From positions 1-64,000 of the forward strand of contig NZ_JBHSCH010000004.1 in NCBI RefSeq assembly GCF_042651065.1: a stretch of DNA of 64,000 nt. The letters are read 5' to 3'. Positions within the stretch are counted from its first letter, which is position 1; each line of letters starts with the position of its first letter. Of this stretch, positions 57,640 through 64,000 are shown piece after piece. This stretch comes from Pseudoroseomonas aestuarii (GTDB taxonomy: Bacteria; Pseudomonadota; Alphaproteobacteria; Acetobacterales; Acetobacteraceae). Both the position numbers and the translations under genes were made by a program. Below the pieces are notes generated by a model. The model did not search any database and had not been told where the DNA came from. It was given only the letters and a program-made list of their open reading frames with translations.

Positions 57640-59073
57640 TCAGCCCGCCGCGGCGGGCAGGAAGGCCGGCGGCGCGCCCTGCCGCCCCGGCCAGCCCTGC
57701 TCGCCCAGATCCCAGAACAGGCCGGCGGCCAGCTCCAGCGATTCCCGCACCAGCGGCAGCAGCGCGTGCTCGTTCGGCGCGTGCTGCGAGCAGCCGCTGT
57801 AGGAATGCGGGATGTAGACGGTGGGCAGCCCCAGCGTGAGGGCGAAGCTGTCATTCGGCAGCGAGCCGCCGGCATTGGGGACGATCATCGGTGCCTTGCC
57901 CAGGCTGCGCTCCACCGAGGCGGCGACGAGCGTCGGCCAGGGCCCCTCGGGGTCCATGCGGGTGGCGGCCCAGTCGGCGCCTTCCTTCACCTCCTCCACC
58001 ACCACGTCGTTGAAGCCCTGGGCGGCGAGGTGGCGGCGGATGGCGGGAACGAAGCTCTCCACCGGCCGGTCCACCGTGTAGCGGATCTGGCAGCGGGCGA
58101 AGGCCTCGGGCGGCACGGCGTTCACCGGCGCCAGCGGGTTGCCGGTGCTGAAGGCCAGCACCTCGAAGGTGTTCCAGCTGAACACCTTCTCCGCCGCCGA
58201 GAGGCCCGGCTCGCCCCACCAGGGGTCGATCTTCGGCCCCGTCGGCCCGCCATCGACGCGGCACTTGGCCAGCGCCCGGCGGATGCTGTCGGAGATGCCC
58301 TCCGGCACCAGCTCGCGCACCAGCACCTTGCCGTCGCGGTCGATGATGCTGGCCAGCGCATGCGCCAGCCGGACGCCCGGATTGGCCAGCACGCCGCCCC
58401 AGTTGCCCGAATGGTGCCCGCCCTCGCGGTAGCGCACGCGCAGGTCGAAGCTGATGGCGCCGCGCGTGCCGAGGCTCAGCGTCGGCACCTCCGGCACCAG
58501 GCGGGGGCCGTCGGAGGCGATCAGCACGTCGGCCGCCAGTTCCTCGCGATGGGCGCGGCAGAATTCGTCGATGCCGGGGGAGCCGACCTCCTCGCTCATC
58601 TCCAGCAGCACGACGACGTTGAAGCCGAGCCGCCCGCGCACCCGCCGCACCGCGTCCAGCGCCACGAGGTTGCTGGTGAACTGGCCCTTGTTGTCGACGA
58701 TGCCGCGGCCGTAGAGCCGCTCGCCGCGCTGGGTCAGCACCCAGGGGGAGAGGCCCTCCAGCCATTGCCCCTCCATGCCGCGCACCGTGTCGCCATGGCC
58801 GTAGGTCAGCAGCGTGGGCAGGGACGGGTTCTCGATGCGGCGGCCGATCAGGAACGGGCCGCCCTGCCCGCTGGGGTTGGGGTGGATGGCGCAGGCGAAG
58901 CCCATCCGCTCCAGGTCCGGCGCGATCTCCCGCTCCAGATAGGCCAGCAGGTGGGGCGCGCTCTCCGGGTCCTGGCTGGAGGTGGGGAAGGCCACGCGGC
59001 GCGCCAGGGTTTCCAGCAGGGAACCGTCCTCCAGCGTCTGGCGGGCGGCGGCGATGGCGGCGTCTCGGGACAT
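57640..59073 (-). CDS. M20-family metallopeptidase / amidohydrolase
   Basis: A 477-residue di-zinc M20 enzyme. Metal and catalytic residues are visible in order: TYGHGDTVRG (His, Asp), GIVDNKGQ (Asp), LEMSEEVGS (Glu-Glu), SDGPRL and the C-terminal His in SGCSQHAPNEH. The dimerisation domain with REGGHHSGNWGGVLANP is present. Family members cleave dipeptides or N-acyl/N-carbamoyl amino acids. The dihydropyrimidinase-family gene is divergent from it across 161 bases, so both may act on cyclic or carbamoylated nitrogen compounds. The start at 59073 removes an Arg-rich extension. Confidence 0.88.
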   Translation of the reverse strand: MSRDAAIAAARQTLEDGSLLETLARRVAFPTSSQDPESAPHLLAYLEREIAPDLERMGFACAIHPNPSGQGGPFLIGRRIENPSLPTLLTYGHGDTVRGMEGQWLEGLSPWVLTQRGERLYGRGIVDNKGQFTSNLVALDAVRRVRGRLGFNVVVLLEMSEEVGSPGIDEFCRAHREELAADVLIASDGPRLVPEVPTLSLGTRGAISFDLRVRYREGGHHSGNWGGVLANPGVRLAHALASIIDRDGKVLVRELVPEGISDSIRRALAKCRVDGGPTGPKIDPWWGEPGLSAAEKVFSWNTFEVLAFSTGNPLAPVNAVPPEAFARCQIRYTVDRPVESFVPAIRRHLAAQGFNDVVVEEVKEGADWAATRMDPEGPWPTLVAASVERSLGKAPMIVPNAGGSLPNDSFALTLGLPTVYIPHSYSGCSQHAPNEHALLPLVRESLELAAGLFWDLGEQGWPGRQGAPPAFLPAAAG

Positions 59074-59234
59074 GGCGGGCGGGGCCTCGTGCGGTTCGGG
59101 AAGGCGGCGCAGGATGCACGGGCGCGCGCGCCCTGTCACCGCGCGGTCCCGGCGGGCGGCGCTATCCGCCCCGGCGCCGCTCTGCTAGCTGGGGGAGGCC
59201 ATTGCGGCGCGGGCGGGGCTTGAGGGAGACAGGC

Positions 59235-60716
59235 ATGGACGGGTTCGATCTGGTGGTGCGCGGCGGCACCCTGGCCACGGCGGCGGAGGTGTTCGAGGCG
59301 GATATCGGCATCCGCGACGGCCGCATCGCCGCCCTCGGCCACGGGCTGGGGCGCGGGCGGGAGGAGATCTCGGCCAAGGGGATGATTGTCACCCCCGGCG
59401 GCCTCGACTCCCATTGCCATCTCGAGGAAATGGGCCAGGACGGCTCGCTGCACGAGGAGAGCTTCGCCAGTGGCTCGGCGGCGGCGCTGGCGGGGGGCAC
59501 CACCGCCTTCATCTGCTTCCTGCCGCAGTGGAAGGGGCACAGCCTCGCCGCCTCCGCCCCCGGCTACGAGGCGCGCGCCGCCGCCTCCCGCGCCGACTAC
59601 TCCTTCCACCAGATCATCACCGACCCGACGCCCGAGGTGATGCAGAAGGAGGTGCCCGCCCTCGTCGCGCGCGGCATCCGCAGCCTGAAGGTGTTCCTCA
59701 CCTACGACCCGCTGCGCCTGACCGATGCCGAGTTCCTGGAGGTGCTGGCGGCGGCGAAGCGGCTCGGCGCCTTCGTCACCGTGCATTGCGAGAATTTCGA
59801 CGCCATCGGCTGGCGCATCCAGGCGCTGCTGAAGGCCGGCCTCACCGACCCGCTGCAGCACGCCTGGTCCCGCCCCCCCGTGGTGGAGCGCGAGGCGACG
59901 CACCGCGCCATCGCGCTGGCCGAGCTGGTGGACCAGCCGATCCAGGTCTTCCACGTCTCCTGCGAGGAGGCGGCGGCCGAGATCGCCCGCGCGAAGGGCC
60001 GCGGCCTGAAGGTGTGGGGCGAGACCTGCCCGCAATACTTCACCCTCGACCATGACGACCTGACCGGCGCCGATTTCGCCGGCGCCAAGGCGGTCTGCTC
60101 CCCCGCGCTGCGCGAGAAGGGCGAGAATGCGCGCATCTGGCGCCGCATCCAGGACGGCACGCTGGATGTCGTCACCTCCGACCATTGCGGCTTCTCCTTC
60201 GCCACGCAGAAGCGCGTGGCCGGCGGCAGCGCCTATGGCACCGGCGCCGCCGTGCAGCGGCCGGACGGCACGCCGGCCTTCAACGCCATCCCCAACGGCG
60301 TGCCGGGCATCGAGACGCGGCTGCCCGTGCTGTTCTCCGAGGGCGTCTCGAAGGGCCGCATCGACCTGCCGACCTTCGTGCGCCTCTCCTCGGCCAATGC
60401 GGCGGCGCTGTTCGGCCTGGCCGGGCGCAAGGGCAGCCTCGCCCCCGGCGCCGATGCCGACCTGGTGCTGTGGGACCCGGATGCGGAGCGGGTGATCCGC
60501 AACGCGGCGCTGCACCACGCCATCGACTACACCCCCTGGGAGGGCATGGCGGTGAAGGGCTGGCCCAGCGTCACCATCCGCCGTGGCGAGGTGGCGGTGC
60601 GCGACGGCGAGGTGCTGGCGCAGCCCGGCTCCGGCCGGTTCCTGGCCCGCGGGCCCTATGCCCTGGCCCGGCCGCGCGGCGTGGTGCCGGACGGGTTCGA
60701 CGCCGCCCTGGCCTGA
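59235..60716 (+). CDS. Dihydropyrimidinase/hydantoinase-family amidohydrolase
   Basis: A 493-residue cyclic-amide hydrolase. The binuclear metal site is complete: His60 and His62 (DSHCHLEE), carboxylated Lys152 and Tyr157 (LKVFLTYD), His184 (TVHCEN), His240 (FHVSC) and Asp316 (TSDHCGF). These enzymes open dihydropyrimidine or hydantoin rings. The first metal motif reads SHCHLE instead of the more usual THxH, a small variation. GAGGGAGA precedes the ATG at 59235. Divergent from the M20 gene, which could remove the carbamoyl group from the product. Confidence 0.9.
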   Translation: MDGFDLVVRGGTLATAAEVFEADIGIRDGRIAALGHGLGRGREEISAKGMIVTPGGLDSHCHLEEMGQDGSLHEESFASGSAAALAGGTTAFICFLPQWKGHSLAASAPGYEARAAASRADYSFHQIITDPTPEVMQKEVPALVARGIRSLKVFLTYDPLRLTDAEFLEVLAAAKRLGAFVTVHCENFDAIGWRIQALLKAGLTDPLQHAWSRPPVVEREATHRAIALAELVDQPIQVFHVSCEEAAAEIARAKGRGLKVWGETCPQYFTLDHDDLTGADFAGAKAVCSPALREKGENARIWRRIQDGTLDVVTSDHCGFSFATQKRVAGGSAYGTGAAVQRPDGTPAFNAIPNGVPGIETRLPVLFSEGVSKGRIDLPTFVRLSSANAAALFGLAGRKGSLAPGADADLVLWDPDAERVIRNAALHHAIDYTPWEGMAVKGWPSVTIRRGEVAVRDGEVLAQPGSGRFLARGPYALARPRGVVPDGFDAALA

Positions 60717-60793
60717 GAGACGACGCGGCCGGCGGGGCAGGGCCGCGCCGGCCGCGGCTTCGTCAGGCGGCCGGGGCATGCTAAGCTCCTGTG

Positions 60794-61606
60794 ATGCCCA
60801 AGCTTCTTGCCCCGCTCACGCTGCTGGCCCTGCTCGGCCTCGCCGGCTGCGACGACGCCGAAAAGACCTCCGCCGAGGCGAAGGCCGGCCAGGGCGCCGG
60901 CATCGCCGCCGCGCGCCAGGCCGCCGAGGAGCAGGTGCGCGCCCGCCTGCGGGCCACCGGAGAGATGCGGCTGCGGGCCATCCAGGTCTATGGCCAGCAG
61001 ATCCCCGGCACCTACGCCGTCTGCGGCCAGGTGAACCCGACCGGCGCCGTGAACGACCCGTACATCCCCTGGGTGGCGGCCGTGACGGTGCAGGATGGCA
61101 AGGCGGGCCGCGCCAGCCTCGTCATCGGCATGTCGAATGTCGAGGCCAGCCGCGTCTACATCGAGAGCATCGAGCGCTGCTTCGAGGGCGGCGGGCCGCG
61201 CAGCGGCCAGGGCCAGGGTGTGGGCGCCCTGCCTCCCCTCCCCTCCGACACGGCGCTGATGCAGCAATCCGGCCCGGCCCCCGCGCCGGCGGCACCACCG
61301 CATGCCGCCCCGCCGTCCGGGGCGCAGGCGCCATCCGCCCAGGCGCCGGCGGCACAGGCTCCGGCGGCCCAGGCTCCGGCGACACAGGCGGCTCCATCCC
61401 AGGTGCCGGCGGGGGCGGGCAGCGTCACCACCACCGCCGCGCATCCGGTCAACATCCGCAGCAGCCCGGGCGGCGGCGGCGCGGTGGTGCGGGTCGTGCC
61501 GCGGGCTTCCGCCCTCCGCGTCTTCGGCGAGGCGCCGGGCGGCTGGCTGCAGGTGGGCGAGGACGCCCCCTTCGGCTGGGTGCACGAATCCGTGCTGGAG
61601 CGCTGA
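60794..61606 (+). CDS. Lipoprotein with C-terminal SH3-like domain
   Basis: A 270-residue secreted lipoprotein. The lipobox LAGC gives lipidated Cys19. Residues about 20-135 form an uncharacterised domain (IQVYGQQIPGTYAVCGQVNPTGAVNDPYIPWVAAVTV) with two Cys that could pair. A disordered Ala/Pro/Gln linker (about 150-205) has an AQAPA-type repeat. The last 65 residues are a bacterial SH3 domain (VNIRSSPGGGGAVVRVVPRASALRVFGE...GWVHESVLER), which usually binds peptidoglycan. A GTG at 60791 is an alternative start. A cell-envelope anchoring role is likely. Confidence 0.85.
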   Translation: MPKLLAPLTLLALLGLAGCDDAEKTSAEAKAGQGAGIAAARQAAEEQVRARLRATGEMRLRAIQVYGQQIPGTYAVCGQVNPTGAVNDPYIPWVAAVTVQDGKAGRASLVIGMSNVEASRVYIESIERCFEGGGPRSGQGQGVGALPPLPSDTALMQQSGPAPAPAAPPHAAPPSGAQAPSAQAPAAQAPAAQAPATQAAPSQVPAGAGSVTTTAAHPVNIRSSPGGGGAVVRVVPRASALRVFGEAPGGWLQVGEDAPFGWVHESVLER

Positions 61607-61616
61607 GGCCGCCGCC

Positions 61617-62312
61617 TCAGCCGCCGAACAGGCGCAGGATGCCGCCGCGCAGATGCTCGGCCATGGCGGCCCCGGCCGCCTCCGCATCGCCGGCCAGGAT
61701 GGCCTCGGCGATGCGGCCATGCTCGCGCCGGATGGTGGCGAAGCGCTCCGCGTCCGGCGTGTCGGAGAGCTCCCGCGTCAGGCGGATGCTGAAGCGCGTC
61801 TGCTCGGCCAGCGCCGCCATCACCGCCACGAAGAAGCGGTTGCCGCTGGCCTCCGCGACAGCCTGGTGGAAGGCGATGTCGGCCTCGATGGAGGGGCGGC
61901 CGGCATGGGTTTCCGCCGCCAGCGCGTCGCGCGCCCGCGCCAAGTGCCGCAGCGCCGCCGCGTCGTCCCGGCGCGCCGCCTCGGCGGCCATGGCGCTCTC
62001 CACCCCGCAGCGGAATTCCAGGAAGGCCCGGACATCGGGGATGTTGCCGAGCGGCCCGAAGCCGATCGGCGGCAGGGCCGGGAGCGCCACCTGGCGCACA
62101 TAGGTGCCGGACCCCTTGCGCGACTCCAGCCGCCCCTCGGCCCGCAGCCGCGCCAGGGCCTGCCGCAGCACGGGGCGGGAGACGGCGAAGCGCCGCGCCA
62201 GCTCGTTCTCCCCCGGCAGCCGGGCACCCTCCGGAAAGGCCTCTGTGCCGAGAAGTTCGGTCAGCCGGGCATAGACGGTGTCGCTGAGCGAGGGGGCAGG
62301 GTCCGTCTCCAT
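61617..62312 (-). CDS. GntR-family (FCD) regulator divergent from a Bug protein
   Basis: A 231-residue FadR-type regulator: winged helix at about residues 10-70 (VYARLTELLGTEAFPEGARLPGENELARRFAVSRPVLRQALARLRAEGRLESRKGSGTYV), and FCD domain with FHQAVAEASGNRFFVAVMAAL and REHGRIAEAILAGDAEAAG. It is divergent from a Bug gene followed by an enolase-superfamily gene, a common layout for sugar-acid or hydroxy-acid catabolism, where FCD regulators sense the acid. The 144-base gap contains an AT-rich patch around 62350-62400 but no clear palindrome. Confidence 0.92.
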   Translation of the reverse strand: METDPAPSLSDTVYARLTELLGTEAFPEGARLPGENELARRFAVSRPVLRQALARLRAEGRLESRKGSGTYVRQVALPALPPIGFGPLGNIPDVRAFLEFRCGVESAMAAEAARRDDAAALRHLARARDALAAETHAGRPSIEADIAFHQAVAEASGNRFFVAVMAALAEQTRFSIRLTRELSDTPDAERFATIRREHGRIAEAILAGDAEAAGAAMAEHLRGGILRLFGG

Positions 62313-62456
62313 GGCGCGGTTATGGAAGCCCGGGAAGCGGCCGGCAAGCTGTAAATATCTGTCATAATCTTCTGACCGTACCAGCGAATCTGTTTGACAA
62401 ATCCCGCCGCGCGGCGAAGCTGCCGCCGACCCCCGCCAGAGGGGAAGGAGGACGCC

Positions 62457-63440
62457 ATGCCCAAGCCCCGCCGCGCCCTGGCGCTGCTGTTCGCCCTCGG
62501 CCTTCCCAGCCTGCCCGCCGCGCTGCCGCGCCCGGCCCTGGCGCAGTTGCCGGAGCGGCCCGTGCGCATCGTCGTGCCCTTCGCGCCCGGCGGCACCAGC
62601 GACATCGTTGCCCGCCTGCTGGCCCAGGGCGCGGCGCCGCACCTGCCCGCCGGCGCGGTGGTGGAGAACAAGGCCGGCGCCGCCGGCAACATCGGCACCG
62701 CCGAGGTGGCCCGCGCCCAGCCCGATGGCACCACCCTGATCCAGTGCACCATCGGCACCTGCGGGGCGAACCCCTCGCTCTACGCCAACCCGGGCTACGA
62801 CCTCGCGCGCAGCTTCACCCCCGTCATCCTCACCGGCGCGGTGCGCAACGTCATGGCGGTGCGGCCCGGCCTGTCGGCCAGCGATCTCGCCGGCGTACTG
62901 GAACTGGCGAAGCGGCCGGACGGGCTGAGCTTCGGCTCCTCCGGCGTCGGCGCCTCCAACCACCTGACGCCGGAGCTGCTGCGCGGCCGGCTGGGGCTGA
63001 AATGGGTGCACGTGCCCTATCGCGGCAGCGGCCCCGCCATCACCGACCTGATCGCCGGCCGCATCGACGTGTTCTTCGACAACCTGCCCTCCATCCTGCC
63101 GCAGATCCGCGCCGGCGCGGTGCGCGCCGTGGCCGCCGTCTCGGCCGAGCGCATCCCCGAGCTGCCGGAGGTGCCGACCTTCGCCGAGGCCGGCATCCCC
63201 GGCATCGTCATCGACAGCTGGTTCGGCTTCCTGGCGCCCGCCGGCACGCCGCCCGAGGCCGTCGCCGCGCTCAACGCCGCCTTCAACAAGGCGCTGGACG
63301 ACCCCGCCATCCGCCGCCGGCTGCAGGAGGCGGCGGTGGTGCCGCTCGGCGGCCCGCCGGAGCGGATGGGCGAGCATGTGCGCGCCGAGACCGCCCGCTG
63401 GGGCGCCGTCATCCGCGCCAACGACATCCGCGCCGAGTAA
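62457..63440 (+). CDS. Bug-family substrate-binding protein (6)
   Basis: A 327-residue Bug protein: leader ALALLFALGLPSLPAALPRPALA, then VRIVVPFAPGGTSDIVARLLAQ, ENKAGAAGNIGTAEVARAQPDG, HVPYRGSGPAITDLIAGRIDVFFDN and GTPPEAVAALNAAFNKAL, with a full-length C-terminal helix (ERMGEHVRAETARWGAVIRANDIRAE). GGAAGGAGG precedes the ATG at 62457. It is followed after 17 bases by the enolase-superfamily gene, so it probably brings in that enzyme's substrate, a hydroxy or sugar acid. Confidence 0.93.
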   Translation: MPKPRRALALLFALGLPSLPAALPRPALAQLPERPVRIVVPFAPGGTSDIVARLLAQGAAPHLPAGAVVENKAGAAGNIGTAEVARAQPDGTTLIQCTIGTCGANPSLYANPGYDLARSFTPVILTGAVRNVMAVRPGLSASDLAGVLELAKRPDGLSFGSSGVGASNHLTPELLRGRLGLKWVHVPYRGSGPAITDLIAGRIDVFFDNLPSILPQIRAGAVRAVAAVSAERIPELPEVPTFAEAGIPGIVIDSWFGFLAPAGTPPEAVAALNAAFNKALDDPAIRRRLQEAAVVPLGGPPERMGEHVRAETARWGAVIRANDIRAE

Positions 63441-63457
63441 CCCGAGGAGCCTGGCCC

Positions 63458-64000
63458 ATGTCCCGCATCACCTGCCTGCGCACCATCCGCATCGCCGAGC
63501 GGCCCAACCTGATCTGGGTGGAGATCGAGACCGATGAGGGGCTGACCGGCCTGGGCGAGAGCTTCCGCGGCGCCCAGGCGGTGGAGGCCGCCCTGCACGA
63601 GCAGGTGGCCCCCTGGCTGCTCGGGCGCGACGCGCGGCAGATCGAGGCCGTCTCGCGCCACCTGATGACGCCCTATCTCGGCTTCCACAGCGCCGGCGCC
63701 GAGGTGCGCGCGGCCAGCGCCGTGGACCTTGCCCTGTGGGACCTGATGGGCCAGCGCCACGGCATTCCGGTGCACGAGGCGCTGGGGGGCGCCAGCCGCC
63801 TCGCCATCCGCGCCTACAATACCTGCGCCGGCTATGCCTACAACACCAGCGGCGTCGGGCGGCGCGACATCGGCACTGAGGACCGGCCGGCCGGTCCCTA
63901 TGACGATCAGGTGGCCTTCATGCGCGACGCGGGCGCCCTGGCCGAGAGCCTGCTCTCCGAGGGCTACTCGGCCATGAAGATCTGGCCCTTCGACATCTAC
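63458..64000 (+). CDS. Mandelate racemase/muconate lactonizing enzyme-family protein (partial)
   Basis: The first 181 codons of an enolase-superfamily enzyme that runs off the window. The capping domain is complete: WVEIETDEGLTGLGESFRGAQAVEAALHEQVAPWLLGRD, then HSAGAEVRAASAVDLALWDLMGQRHGIPVHEALGG at the barrel entry. The last visible segment SAMKIWPFD places a lysine at the first catalytic barrel strand. Sugar-acid dehydratases and racemases belong here. GAGGAG precedes the ATG; coupled behind a Bug gene. The metal ligands lie beyond the window end, so function cannot be narrowed. Confidence 0.9.
   Translation, partial: MSRITCLRTIRIAERPNLIWVEIETDEGLTGLGESFRGAQAVEAALHEQVAPWLLGRDARQIEAVSRHLMTPYLGFHSAGAEVRAASAVDLALWDLMGQRHGIPVHEALGGASRLAIRAYNTCAGYAYNTSGVGRRDIGTEDRPAGPYDDQVAFMRDAGALAESLLSEGYSAMKIWPFDIY

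Noticed and set aside
62350..62400. GntR operator in the gap before Bug protein (6)
   Set aside because: The patch shares TGTCATAAT with the block at 18196, but no symmetric site was found.
1..64000. CRISPR arrays, tRNA, rRNA, transposases or prophage genes
   Set aside because: No regularly spaced repeats, no tRNA or rRNA sequence and no transposase or phage-like proteins were recognised.

Overview
The window is very GC-rich (over 70 percent by eye) and densely coded, mostly in short operons whose genes overlap by ATGA or GTGA. The gene content is that of a metabolically versatile alphaproteobacterium, most like a Roseomonas-type member of the Acetobacteraceae. It has an alphaproteobacterial flagellar export block, many orphan Bug/TctC-type periplasmic binding proteins, several CoA-transferase / acyl-CoA dehydrogenase / MaoC clusters, and Tat-like twin-arginine N-termini on secreted proteins. 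This taxonomic call is inference from gene content. No rRNA, tRNA, CRISPR array, transposase or phage gene was seen.

Layout. 1-3586: tail of an unknown gene, then flgB-flgC-fliE and fliQ-fliR-flhB (flagellar rod and export gate). 3603-6231: LysR regulator divergent from an MhqO-like dioxygenase and MhqD-like hydrolase (quinone stress). 6232-6359: AT-rich inverted-repeat element between convergent genes. 6360-10547: amidase, polysaccharide deacetylase-like hydrolase, a broken SDR gene, an intact SDR and a divergent IclR regulator. 10548-10962: low-GC stretch with a possible small membrane protein. 10979-14512: LacI regulator, acyl-CoA dehydrogenase, SDR and MaoC hydratase, with a perfect 16-bp palindrome as operator. 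14564-18117: Bug protein, MsrB, thioesterase and two-subunit CoA-transferase. 18275-21438: exported metallo-beta-lactamase-fold protein, RidA, ArsR regulator and Old Yellow Enzyme sharing one operator. 21524-27193: Uma2 protein, L-2-keto-3-deoxyarabonate dehydratase and L-arabonate dehydratase (non-phosphorylative pentose pathway), LysR, and a Bug protein with an aberrant C-terminus. 27249-30537: TonB siderophore receptor and iron-type binding protein. 30622-34968: peptide-type binding protein, family III CoA-transferase, LivJ-type binding protein.

35353-41914: GntR regulator, acnD, prpF and two Bug/TctC proteins, a likely tricarboxylate (methylaconitate/aconitate-type) module without prpB or prpC. 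41970-46334: complete sugar ABC transporter (RbsA/B/C type) and an SDR. 46502-52626: a tight six-gene operon (cupin, Bug, family III CoA-transferase, acyl-CoA dehydrogenase, MaoC hydratase, CitE-type lyase) with a divergent LysR gene, the best candidate for an undescribed organic-acid pathway. 52696-57636: nikABCDE preceded by an exact NikR box. 57640-61606: M20 peptidase, dihydropyrimidinase-family hydrolase, SH3 lipoprotein. 61617-64000: GntR regulator, Bug protein and the start of an enolase-superfamily enzyme.

Recurring theme: a local regulator, often divergent, sits beside a periplasmic binding protein and two to six catabolic enzymes. Ten binding proteins are present, but only the nickel and sugar systems have their own membrane components here, so the others must use partners encoded elsewhere or act as sensors.
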